In this document: in pieces, positions 6,451 through 13,659 of the stretch
Position numbering within the stretch: position 1 is the stretch's first letter
How the letters are laid out: the number at the start of each line of letters is the position of its first letter
Assembly (NCBI GenBank): GCA_946480585.1
Contig: CAMLKQ010000025.1
Coordinates: forward strand, 1 to 14,081
Origin: an uncultured Kangiella sp.
GTDB lineage: Bacteria; Pseudomonadota; Gammaproteobacteria; Enterobacterales; DSM-103792
DNA length: 14,081 bases
Direction: 5' to 3'
Position numbers and translations under genes: made by a program
Notes under the pieces: generated by a model
What the model was told of the DNA's origin: nothing
The model's input: the letters and a program-made list of their open reading frames with translations, nothing else
The model's database searches: none

Positions 6451-9291
6451 ATGCGGCACTGGCAGAAGATCGTTTGTGGCGGCTTGCTGCTCGGTTTTGC
6501 CAGCGCCGTGGTGGCGGCGGACTACACGGTGGTGGTGCCGGCCGATCGATCGCGCATCGAAGCGGCCTTGCCGCAAGCGATCGGCATTGAGCGCGCGCGC
6601 TTGCTGTATCAACTCAGCGAGTTGGATCGCAACGCCGAACCGCAGGCCGCGCTCGATGCCGCCCGCGAAGCGCTGGCGCTGGTCGAATCGCTGGCCGGCG
6701 ACGATGCTCGCGAATTGCACAGCTTGTTGCTCGCCAACAGTGCCTGGGCGTATGGCATGCTCGGGGATTATGTCCGGGCCCAGCAGGATGCCGAGCAAGG
6801 CCTGCTCGAAGCCCGGCAATTCCGTCATCAGCGCGCCGAAGCACGCAACCTGAACGCGCTCGGCGTGATCAGCCGCGCGATTGGTGATCTCGATGGTGCG
6901 CTCGGTTATTTCCAGCAAACCCTGGTCTTGGAAGATGCGCTCGGCAATCGCCATCGCAAGACCTCGACCCTGAACAATCTGGGCGTGCTGTTTCTGAGTC
7001 TGGATCGGGTCGATGATGCCTTCACCATGCTGCGCGAGGCCGAGCAGTTGTCACGCGAGCTCGGTGACGAAAAGCTGCAGGCCTATTCCTGCATCAATCT
7101 GGCCGACGCCTATGTCGACAGCAAAGAGTACGAGATGGCGCTGAGCTGGCTGGAAAAAGCGGCCGCATTGCCGTCGCAGATCCCGCAGCTGTTTACCCAA
7201 GCCCACATTCAACACAATCGCGGCCAGGCCCTGGCCGGTTTGAAACAGTACAGTGCCGCGCGCGCTGCCTTCAGTCAGGCGCTCGCGATGCGGGAACAGA
7301 TTCGCGATGAAGCCGGCCATGCCCAGACGCGGGTGGAGCTGGCCCGGCTCGCGCTGCAACAGCGCGAATTCAACGAGGCGAACGAGCAGCTCAGTCGGGC
7401 CGAACTGCTCAGCAAACGGCTAGGCCACCGGGTTCTGCTGCAGGAAGTGCTGCAGGTGAAAACCGAGCTGCTCGAAACGCAGCAGGATTATCGCGGTGCG
7501 CTGGCGGCGAGCCGCGAACGCGATGCCCTGGGCCGCGCCATCTTCTCGGAACGGGCGGCGCTGCGCGTGGGCCAGTTTCAAAGCCGCTTGTCATTGGCGC
7601 AGCGCGAGAACCAGATCGCCAACCTGACCCGGGAAAACGAGATCCAGCAGCTGCACGTGCGGCAACAACGCCTGGCGTTGTGGGGCGGTGCCAGTGCCGG
7701 TTTGTTGCTGCTGATCATCGCGCTGCTGATTTTCTTCCGGTTGCGTAGCGGACGCCGGATGGCGGAAGCGGCGGCGGCAAGCCGCAGCCGTTTTCTGGCC
7801 CAGATGAGTCACGAAATCCGCACCCCGATGACCGGCATCATCGGCGTCAGCGAATTGCTGCAAGACACGCCACTGAACGCCGAGCAACGCGAGCTGCTGC
7901 AAACCATCCGGCAGAGTGGTGAATCGCTGCTCGGTCTGGTCAATGACATTCTCGATCTGTCGAAGCTGGATGCCGGTCGTCTGCAGTTGCACAGCCAGCC
8001 ATTTGATTTGCGCCAGTTGCTGGAATCGGTGCTGGATGTGTTTGCGCTGCAGGCGGAACAGAAGCAGCTGGCGCTCAATTACACGCTGCCGTTGACGGCG
8101 CCGGTGCAGGTGCAGGGCGATCCGCTCCGGCTGCGACAAATCCTGCTCAACCTGCTCGGCAATGCGATCAAGTTCACTGAGCAGGGCGCGGTCAGCTTGC
8201 GCGTGCAATGGTTGCCGGGCGATGGCCGGCCGACCACGCTAGAGCTGATTGTCGAAGACACCGGCATCGGCATCGCACCGGAACTACAGAGCCGCATGTT
8301 CGAGCCGTTCTCGCAAGGCGTTGCCGATGCCCGCGCGATGGTTGGCACCGGCCTTGGCCTCACCATCAGTCGCCAGTTGGCGCGGTTGATGGGCGGTGAC
8401 ATCAGCGTGCAGAGCCGGGTGGGCAGCGGCTCGCAGTTCATCGTTCACATTCAGTTGCAACAGCTCGAAGCGGAAGCGCCGGCGATTGCCACGCTGTCGG
8501 TACCGGCCGTGTTCGGCTGGCAACTGCCGGACGCCTTGCACCACCATTTGCAGCAACTGTTGGCGCAAGTCGGCGTGCGTTATGTCGAGGTTGGCAACGC
8601 CGGCATTGCGTCGCTGATTGCGGTCAAACCGGCCTTGCTGATCGTGCCGGCCAGTGCCGGCAACGATGCGGTGCTGGCACAGCTGCGGCAGGCGCTGCCG
8701 CTGTGCCGGGTGGTGTTGCTGGCGGGACCGCAGGCACGCAAACGCTTGCGGGAAAAATCGATGCTGGCCGATGCGGTGTTGCCGCTGCCACTGCGCCCGG
8801 CGGAATTGTTTGCCGCGCTGTTGCCCGGCAACCATGTCACCGAACCTGCGCCGGTGCCGACGCCGGTGGCGACCACGCCGGCAGCCGCAAGCGGTGAGCG
8901 CAGTCGGCATGCCTTGATCGTCGATGACAACGAAATCAATCGCCGCGTCGCCCAGAAATTGCTGGAACGATTCGGCTTTCAGGTCAGCGCGCTGGATGGC
9001 GGTCGGCCGGCGGTGGCCTTGCTGCAGGAGCGGCAGTTCGATGTCGTGTTCATGGATTGCCAGATGCCGGACATGGATGGCTTTGATGCCACGCGCGCGA
9101 TTCGCGGTAACGAGCGCACCGACCGTCATCAGCTGATCATCGCGATGACGGCGCACGCACTGAAAGGTGATCGCGAGCAATGCCTGCAAGCCGGCATGGA
9201 CGATTACCTGACCAAGCCGGTCAAACTGGATGCGCTCGCGGAAGTCTTGGCGCGTTGGGGCTTGCAGGCGCCAACCGCCCAGCAAGCCTGA
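6451..9291 (+). CDS. TPR-containing hybrid sensor histidine kinase
   Basis: This 946-residue protein, in order: a signal peptide (about 1-22); a periplasmic sensor region of repeated TPR-like helices (about 30-380, for example LNNLGVLFLSLDRVDDAFTM); a coiled stretch (about 380-405); one transmembrane helix (about 408-429); HisKA with phospho-acceptor His454 in QMSHEIRTPM; and an ATPase domain with N571, the DTGIGIA box (Asp603) and GTGLGL (from Gly632). A divergent region (about 690-800) follows, then a C-terminal receiver with the acidic pair Asp825/Asp826, phospho-acceptor Asp869 in VVFMDCQMPDMDG, and Lys922 in LTKP. No HPt domain is present, so phosphorelay needs a separate partner. The topology, with signal peptide, TPR sensor and a single helix, resembles periplasmic-TPR kinases of gammaproteobacteria. 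No response regulator gene lies in the window; signal and output are unknown. Confidence 0.95.
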   Translation: MRHWQKIVCGGLLLGFASAVVAADYTVVVPADRSRIEAALPQAIGIERARLLYQLSELDRNAEPQAALDAAREALALVESLAGDDARELHSLLLANSAWAYGMLGDYVRAQQDAEQGLLEARQFRHQRAEARNLNALGVISRAIGDLDGALGYFQQTLVLEDALGNRHRKTSTLNNLGVLFLSLDRVDDAFTMLREAEQLSRELGDEKLQAYSCINLADAYVDSKEYEMALSWLEKAAALPSQIPQLFTQAHIQHNRGQALAGLKQYSAARAAFSQALAMREQIRDEAGHAQTRVELARLALQQREFNEANEQLSRAELLSKRLGHRVLLQEVLQVKTELLETQQDYRGALAASRERDALGRAIFSERAALRVGQFQSRLSLAQRENQIANLTRENEIQQLHVRQQRLALWGGASAGLLLLIIALLIFFRLRSGRRMAEAAAASRSRFLAQMSHEIRTPMTGIIGVSELLQDTPLNAEQRELLQTIRQSGESLLGLVNDILDLSKLDAGRLQLHSQPFDLRQLLESVLDVFALQAEQKQLALNYTLPLTAPVQVQGDPLRLRQILLNLLGNAIKFTEQGAVSLRVQWLPGDGRPTTLELIVEDTGIGIAPELQSRMFEPFSQGVADARAMVGTGLGLTISRQLARLMGGDISVQSRVGSGSQFIVHIQLQQLEAEAPAIATLSVPAVFGWQLPDALHHHLQQLLAQVGVRYVEVGNAGIASLIAVKPALLIVPASAGNDAVLAQLRQALPLCRVVLLAGPQARKRLREKSMLADAVLPLPLRPAELFAALLPGNHVTEPAPVPTPVATTPAAASGERSRHALIVDDNEINRRVAQKLLERFGFQVSALDGGRPAVALLQERQFDVVFMDCQMPDMDGFDATRAIRGNERTDRHQLIIAMTAHALKGDREQCLQAGMDDYLTKPVKLDALAEVLARWGLQAPTAQQA

Positions 9292-9307
9292 ACGTGATCG
9301 CGTTGGC

Positions 9308-9760
9308 TCAACCGGCCTGATCGCCCATCAGCTGTTGCGCCAGCCATTGCCGTAGCTGGCCGCCATGCATCGCGCCATTCTGACGGGCGATTTCCTGGCC
9401 GCGATAAAACAGCGCGATGGTCGGGATGCTGCGAATATTGAATTGCGCCGCCAGCGCCGGCTCGGCTTCGGTGTTGACCTTGACGAAGCGCAGCTGCGGC
9501 TCAAGGCTGCGCGCGGCATCGGCGAAGATCGGCGCGAACGCTTTGCACGGCCCGCACCACGGCGCCCAGAAGTCGATGACCACCGGCAGGTCGGTGTGTT
9601 GCAGAATGGCTGGCAAGCTGCTGGCGCCGGCTTCGATCGGCGCGCCTTGGAACAACAGCGCCTGACAGCGGCCACAGCGTGGTTGCCGCTCGATTTTGTC
9701 GGCGGGAAACCGGTTGCCGGTGTGGCATTGTGGACAGGTCAGGTGCACCAGATCAGTCAT
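9308..9760 (-). CDS. trxC: Thioredoxin 2 (zinc-binding thioredoxin TrxC)
   Basis: This 150-residue cytoplasmic disulfide reductase has an N-terminal zinc ribbon with cysteines 9, 12, 29 and 32 (CPQC and CGRC) and a thioredoxin domain with the active site WCGPC (Cys69, Cys72) and cis-proline Pro113 in SIPT. The extra zinc module separates TrxC from TrxA. In E. coli TrxC is oxidative-stress inducible. The ATG at 9760 is chosen because MTDLVHLTCPQC is the family start and GGAG lies 9 nt upstream; an upstream in-frame ATG at 9817 would add 19 unrelated residues. It converges on the kinase gene with only 16 bp between stops and is divergent from the DUF442-type gene. Being beside sulfur-handling genes, it could reduce persulfides, but that is inference. 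Confidence 0.96.
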   Translation of the reverse strand: MTDLVHLTCPQCHTGNRFPADKIERQPRCGRCQALLFQGAPIEAGASSLPAILQHTDLPVVIDFWAPWCGPCKAFAPIFADAARSLEPQLRFVKVNTEAEPALAAQFNIRSIPTIALFYRGQEIARQNGAMHGGQLRQWLAQQLMGDQAG

Positions 9761-9771
9761 GATAAAACGCT

Positions 9772-9787
9772 CCGCCGCACGCGGCGG
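9772..9787 (-). promoter_or_regulatory. GC-rich hairpin overlapping the trxC Shine-Dalgarno
   Basis: On the transcript strand CCGCCG-CGTG-CGGCGG forms a perfect 6-bp GC stem with a 4-nt loop. Its 3' arm supplies the GG of the GGAG Shine-Dalgarno used by trxC. The hairpin could partly hide the ribosome site. A chance origin in GC-rich DNA is possible. Confidence 0.4.
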
Positions 9788-9916
9788 CTGCAGTCGATGA
9801 TGGCCATAGCCGGCCATCTGGATGAATTGGCGTTACGATGGGGATGACGCTGGCAAAACGCAAGCCTTGCCGCCAGTGTTGTGGGGCAGTGCAACTCGAT
9901 TGAAAAGGAAAAAATC

Positions 9917-10453
9917 ATGATGCTCTTTCGTTATCTCGTGGTTTCACTGCTGCTGACTTGCAGCGCCGGTGCGCTGGCCAGCGAGCTGCCGGCGCTGGAC
10001 ATGAAAGCGGCGAACGCGCTCAGTCCGGAATTGATTACCGGTGGTCAGCCCAGCCGTGCTGATCTGGAAAAACTCAAGGCAGAAGGTGTCACCACCGTGA
10101 TCAACCTGCGCGGCAGCAGTGAAGACGCCGGCTTCGATGAAGCGGCGACCGCGAAAGCGCTCGGCCTGAACTATGTCAGCATTCCGATCGCCGGCGCTGG
10201 CGATATCACCGCCGGCAACGCCGCCAAGCTCGACGCAGCCTTGCGCGCGGCCGATGGCAAAACCCTGTTGCATTGTGCCAGCAGCAATCGCGTCGGCGCC
10301 TTGCTGGCTTTGCGGGCGGCCGCAACCGGCCAGAGCGTCGAAGACGCAGTTGCCTTCGGAAAAAGCGCGGGCATGACCTCGCTGGAGCAGGCCGTGCGCA
10401 GCCAGCTGGCGCAACCGGCAGCGTGCAATCCGGTGCTGACGACCTGTCCGTAA
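9917..10453 (+). CDS. Secreted DUF442 (BLH-type) phosphatase-like protein
   Basis: This 178-residue protein has a signal peptide (MMLFRYLVVSLLLTCSAGALA), so it is likely periplasmic. The body has the DUF442 / protein-tyrosine-phosphatase-like pattern: ITGGQPSRADLEKLKAEGV, VINLRGSSED, and the nucleophile loop LLHCASSNRVGAL with Cys120 and Arg125. The loop spacing is Cys-X4-Arg, shorter than the Cys-X5-Arg of classic PTPs and like a rhodanese loop. In BigR-type sulfide operons, DUF442 domains are fused to a metallo-beta-lactamase domain; here the domain stands alone. Two C-terminal cysteines (170 and 177) could form a disulfide. The start is supported by AAGGA about 9 nt upstream. It converges on the Sqr operon at a shared terminator. 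Actual activity, phosphatase or sulfurtransferase, is not decided by sequence. Confidence 0.85.
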   Translation: MMLFRYLVVSLLLTCSAGALASELPALDMKAANALSPELITGGQPSRADLEKLKAEGVTTVINLRGSSEDAGFDEAATAKALGLNYVSIPIAGAGDITAGNAAKLDAALRAADGKTLLHCASSNRVGALLALRAAATGQSVEDAVAFGKSAGMTSLEQAVRSQLAQPAACNPVLTTCP

Positions 10454-10496
10454 TAACTCGCTATCACCGCCAGCAGGTAGCTCGAACGCCTGCGCA

Positions 10497-10524
10497 AAAA
10501 AGGCCCGCGGTCGCGGGCCTTTTT
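10497..10524. terminator. Bidirectional Rho-independent terminator
   Basis: Arms 10497-10508 and 10513-10524 form a 12-bp perfect stem (AAAAAGGCCCGC-type core) around a GGTC loop, with A and T tracts on either side. It lies between the convergent DUF442-type gene (stop 10453) and the Sqr gene (stop at 10535) and serves both. Confidence 0.93.
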
Positions 10525-10534
10525 GCTGGCCGTT

Positions 10535-11809
10535 TCAGCGCCAGAGCCGCTCGATGCCGAGCGCTTTCAGCACATATTTCTCGTAAATCGGTTCCGAGGT
10601 ACCGCTGCGGATCTTGTGCAGGAAATATTTCTCGAACGCGATTTTCGCGAGGTGCACCCATTTGCCCTTGCGGAACCAGTTGACGTTGCGTGGCGGGATC
10701 TGCGGCAGCGCCACAAACGCCGCGCCGGTGTCGCCCATATCAGCCAGACAGATCGCGTTCCAGGTCGCGCGGGCATCGCCGGTACGACCTTCCAGATCGG
10801 CGGCGATATTTTCAACGATGGCGCTGACCATGGTTTCGATCATGTAGCCGGTTTTCGGCGCACCGGTGGCAACCGGCGTGGCTTCTACCGGCGGAATGGC
10901 AACGCAGACACCGGCCGAGAAAATATTGCGGTAGGCCTTGCTGCGCTGATGCTCGTCAATCAGGACAAACCCGCGCGGGTTGCACAGATTCGGTACGTGT
11001 GCGACCGCATCAACGCCCTTGAACGCCGGCAGCATCATTGCCAGCTTGAAACCGATCTCGTGCTCGCGCAGGACATTGCCTTGCGCATCCAGTTCGCTGG
11101 TGACCAGCTTGCCGGCATCGACCCGGCTGGTCTTGGCGTTGGTGATCCACTTGATGTCGTGATTGCGGAATTCGCTCTCCAGCATCGATTTGGAATCACC
11201 AACACCGCCGAGGCCGAGATGGCCAATGTACGGTTCGCTGGTGACGAACGTGATTGGCACTTTGTGACGCAGCTTGCGTTTGCGCAGATCGGCATCGAGG
11301 ATGAAGGCAAACTCGTACGCCGGACCAAAACAGCTCGCACCCGGCATGGCGCCAACCACGATCGGTCCCGGTGCCTCAAGAAACTGCTGATATTCGGCCC
11401 AGAACCGCTCGGCATGATCGACCGTGCAAATCGAGTGGGTATGGCCGCCGTGTGGTCCGGCGCCCGGTACTTCGTCGAATGACAGTTTCGGTCCGGTACA
11501 GATCACGAGGTAGTCATAGGACAGGGTTTGGCTGTCGCTCAGCACCAGCTGGTTCTGATCGGCGGCGATGGTGCTGACCGGTTGGCCGATGAACTCAATG
11601 CCGTGCTTGTTCAGCAGTGCCGGCAACGACACCGTGATCTGCTCGCGCTGTCGCCAGCCGACCGCCAGCCACGGATTCGATGGCACGAACTGGAAATAGT
11701 CGGTCGCGCTGACCACCGTGATCCGGTGTTCGTGACCGAGTTTTGCGCGCAGCTCATACGCAGCGGGCATGCCGCCGATGCCGGCGCCGAGAATGACGAT
11801 GTGGGCCAT
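10535..11809 (-). CDS. sqr: Sulfide:quinone oxidoreductase, type I
   Basis: Sqr is a membrane-associated flavoprotein that oxidises sulfide to polysulfide or persulfide and passes the electrons to the quinone pool. The 424-residue sequence starts MAHIVILGAGIGG (FAD-binding GxGxxG) and has YFQFVPSNPWLAVGW, SICTVDHAERF (Cys128), GASCFGPAYEFA (Cys160), TSEPYIGHLGLGGVGDSK, and NAICLADMGDTGAAF (Cys354). The three cysteines match those I recall as Cys128, Cys160 and Cys356 in the Acidithiobacillus ferrooxidans enzyme, the catalytic set of the type I group. The C-terminal part (KWVHLAKIAFEKYFLHKI) is the expected amphipathic membrane-binding region. GGAG lies 7 nt before the ATG. It is the last gene of the minus-strand operon, 51 bp after the heme-protein gene, and ends at a terminator. 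Confidence 0.97.
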   Translation of the reverse strand: MAHIVILGAGIGGMPAAYELRAKLGHEHRITVVSATDYFQFVPSNPWLAVGWRQREQITVSLPALLNKHGIEFIGQPVSTIAADQNQLVLSDSQTLSYDYLVICTGPKLSFDEVPGAGPHGGHTHSICTVDHAERFWAEYQQFLEAPGPIVVGAMPGASCFGPAYEFAFILDADLRKRKLRHKVPITFVTSEPYIGHLGLGGVGDSKSMLESEFRNHDIKWITNAKTSRVDAGKLVTSELDAQGNVLREHEIGFKLAMMLPAFKGVDAVAHVPNLCNPRGFVLIDEHQRSKAYRNIFSAGVCVAIPPVEATPVATGAPKTGYMIETMVSAIVENIAADLEGRTGDARATWNAICLADMGDTGAAFVALPQIPPRNVNWFRKGKWVHLAKIAFEKYFLHKIRSGTSEPIYEKYVLKALGIERLWR

Positions 11810-11860
11810 GATCTGTCTCCTCTGCCGATTGCCGAAACCCGTCTGCGTAGACTCACTGCG

Positions 11861-12481
11861 TCAGGGCACTGATGATGGGGTGGTCGATGCCGGAGCGGCA
11901 GATGACAACGGCACGCTGACACTGAACGCGCCGCGCAGCTCACCCGGTTGAAAACCGGTGGCATGATCGGCCGGATAGAGCAGACGCAAGCTGTCACGGA
12001 TCTCGTCGCTGAGTTCGCTGCCGTGGCACATCACGCACGGGCCTTGCAGCGCAATGGCCTGCATGACATGCAAGCGTGGTGCACCGCTGCCGTTCAGCAC
12101 CTCTTCAAAGCGCAGCTGATTGACATCCGGTGCCGCCGCTGCAGCCGCGGCGAACTGTTTCAGTACGCCGGATTCGAACGTGTCCGGGGCATTGGCCGGA
12201 TTGCGCCAGCGTTCGCTTGTGCGCCGTATCGTCACCCCGAAGCGCTGGTTCATTTGCGTCGCGATGGCGGGCGCGCGTTCGCGGCAGACCCGAATCGCGG
12301 CGACACCGCCACCTTGTTGCAGCGCCGTCTGCAGCTCCAGTTTGAGCTGGCGCTGCATTTCGCTGATGGCCTGATCAGCGCGGGCACGCGCCTGCGCCAG
12401 CGTTGCCGTTTCCGGTTCCACCGCTGCAACGGTAGTCGCCAGCAGCGCACTGAGGCTGCACAACACGATTCGAATCTGCAT
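11861..12481 (-). CDS. Tll0287-like c-type heme protein (DUF3365)
   Basis: This 206-residue protein has a signal peptide (about 1-20), a conserved VCRERAPAIA segment (Cys66), an RTSERWRNPANAPD loop, and a heme-attachment site CVMCH (Cys149, Cys152, His153) followed by YPADHATGFQPGELRGAFSV. This is the DUF3365 / Tll0287-like pattern, a PAS-like c-type heme fold. In Tll0287 I recall the heme iron being ligated by a His and a Cys; Cys66 is the obvious candidate here, which is inference. It should be periplasmic and could be an electron-transfer or sulfur-sensing or binding protein. The start has AGGAGG 6 nt upstream. It overlaps no gene but lies 22 bp after the DUF302 gene and 51 bp before sqr, within one operon. 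Confidence 0.88.
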   Translation of the reverse strand: MQIRIVLCSLSALLATTVAAVEPETATLAQARARADQAISEMQRQLKLELQTALQQGGGVAAIRVCRERAPAIATQMNQRFGVTIRRTSERWRNPANAPDTFESGVLKQFAAAAAAAPDVNQLRFEEVLNGSGAPRLHVMQAIALQGPCVMCHGSELSDEIRDSLRLLYPADHATGFQPGELRGAFSVSVPLSSAAPASTTPSSVP

Positions 12482-12503
12482 GCTTGCCCTCCTGGCGCGC
12501 GCG

Positions 12504-12887
12504 TTAGCGCGCCTCGTTGATCATCGTCGTCAGCTTTTGCTCGACTTCCTCGGCAACGCTGAACAGTTCCGGTGCATCGCTGAACATCGCCAGCAGCGCG
12601 GTCGGTTTGACCATGCCGATGTGACTGCCTTTGTTGTCGTGGTAAATCGCGATACGGCAGGGCAATACCACCGCCATGCCCATGTCCGCACTGAGCACTT
12701 CCTTGGCCTTGTGCGGGTTGCAGACATCCAGCACCCGGCACGGCGCACCGAGGGTGACACCCTTGTTGGCCATGGTGGCTTCCAGATCGTGCTGATGGAT
12801 CACGCCAAAGCCGTGCCGCTGCACCGCCGCGGTCAGATCCATTACCAGCTGATCGACGTTCTTGTTGCTGTCGACGACATAACGCAT
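12504..12887 (-). CDS. DUF302 family protein
   Basis: This 127-residue protein has the DUF302 pattern, with the conserved N-terminal FGVIHQHDL segment, then CRVLDVCNPHKA (Cys50, Cys56) and VLPCRIAIY (Cys77). DUF302 is a small alpha-beta fold of unknown biochemical function; genes often occur beside sulfide, heavy-metal or redox-stress genes. No signal peptide is evident, so it is predicted cytoplasmic. The three cysteines, two in a C-X5-C arrangement, are notable near persulfide chemistry, but no activity is established. GGAGA lies 8 nt before the ATG. The spacing to the neighbouring heme-protein gene is 22 bp. Confidence 0.9.
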   Translation of the reverse strand: MRYVVDSNKNVDQLVMDLTAAVQRHGFGVIHQHDLEATMANKGVTLGAPCRVLDVCNPHKAKEVLSADMGMAVVLPCRIAIYHDNKGSHIGMVKPTALLAMFSDAPELFSVAEEVEQKLTTMINEAR

Positions 12888-12900
12888 GAGCGTGTTCTCC

Positions 12901-12950
12901 GTTTCAGTGGGCAGTTTAGTGTCTGGTTCAGTGTTCAGTTAAAAGTTCAG
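12901..12950 (-). repeat. Degenerate short CTGAAC-type repeats in an operon spacer
   Basis: The 64-bp spacer between the DUF2892 and DUF302 genes contains the hexamer GTTCAG at 12926-12931, 12933-12938 and 12945-12950, plus GTTTCAG at 12901-12907 (plus-strand reading). Read on the transcript strand this is a run of CTGAAC-like words. Spacings are irregular, so it is not a clean tandem repeat. Confidence 0.6.
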
Positions 12951-12951
12951 C

Positions 12952-13161
12952 TCAGGCGCCCGGCTGGACGCCGAGTTTGCGCAGGATACTTTCCAGCAGG
13001 CACCACTTGGTGAAGGCGCTCTGCAGCATGTTCAGGCCGACAAACGCGGTAAACGCGAGCCAGTATTCCGAGACAAAAATCGGACTGCCCTTGACGCCGA
13101 GCGCCAGTGACAACAAGACAAAGAAGCCGGCGAACATGCGGACCATTTGCCAGGATTTCAT
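12952..13161 (-). CDS. DUF2892 (YgaP-type transmembrane) protein
   Basis: This 69-residue protein has two hydrophobic helices, about residues 8-23 (RMFAGFFVLLSLALG) and 32-48 (YWLAFTAFVGLNMLQSAF), and a short tail with WCLLESILRKLGVQ. This is the DUF2892 / YgaP transmembrane module, which in E. coli YgaP is attached to a rhodanese domain. Here the rhodanese is absent, so it is a stand-alone membrane piece that could bind or stabilise partners. AGGAG lies 8 nt before the ATG. The start lies 42 bp after the OsmC stop, in the same operon. Function is not established. Confidence 0.9.
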   Translation of the reverse strand: MKSWQMVRMFAGFFVLLSLALGVKGSPIFVSEYWLAFTAFVGLNMLQSAFTKWCLLESILRKLGVQPGA

Positions 13162-13203
13162 TTCCTACACTCCTCGAAGCCGATGGGCTTCATGCTGATT
13201 TGA

Positions 13204-13659
13204 CTACGATGTTTTAACCAAAACCCCGTTGTTATCCCGGACGCTGACCGCGACCGGGATGCCGTGTCGGACGCTTTCGGTCACAACACAAAACTCTTCA
13301 AACTGCGCCAGTGCCCGCTCCAGATGCGGCAAGGCATCGCTGGCATCGGCGAGCTGGATATCGACATTCAATTGCGCGATACGCCAACGATTGTTCTCGT
13401 TGCGAGCGAGTTCCGCCTCTACCGTTGCGGTCAGCGGCGACGGCTGATCCTTGTACTTGCGCAGCGCAAACAGCAGCGAAGCCGACAAACAGTTGGCCAC
13501 CGCGGCGGCAAGCACGCGCGCCGGATTCGGGCCACTGCCGGCACCGAGCGGCGCTGGCTCATCGGTGAGCAGCGGTTCGACGCCATCGAGATCCCAGTTC
13601 ATCTGGAACTGGAAGTTGTCGAGCTGACGGATCTCGAAACGAAAACGGTTGTCGCTCAT
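13204..13659 (-). CDS. OsmC/Ohr family protein
   Basis: OsmC/Ohr proteins are thiol-dependent peroxidases for organic hydroperoxides, and some members have been implicated in dissipating persulfides. The 151-residue protein has both reactive cysteines: Cys57 in ANCLSASL and Cys124 in EFCVVTESVRHGIPV. Length and the GSGPNPARVLAAAVANC motif fit the family. It starts with ATG sharing bases with the TGA stop of the upstream RND permease gene (ATGA overlap), and an AAGGA Shine-Dalgarno lies 8 nt upstream. Translational coupling is therefore likely. It precedes the DUF2892 gene in the operon; its exact substrate is unknown. Confidence 0.92.
   Translation of the reverse strand: MSDNRFRFEIRQLDNFQFQMNWDLDGVEPLLTDEPAPLGAGSGPNPARVLAAAVANCLSASLLFALRKYKDQPSPLTATVEAELARNENNRWRIAQLNVDIQLADASDALPHLERALAQFEEFCVVTESVRHGIPVAVSVRDNNGVLVKTS

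Noticed and set aside
8284..9285. Long minus-strand open frame of 333 codons
   Set aside because: It is antisense to the kinase ATPase and receiver domains and has no recognisable motif.
10523..11482. Plus-strand open frame of 319 codons
   Set aside because: It lies opposite sqr, which has full catalytic motifs; it also starts at the terminator.
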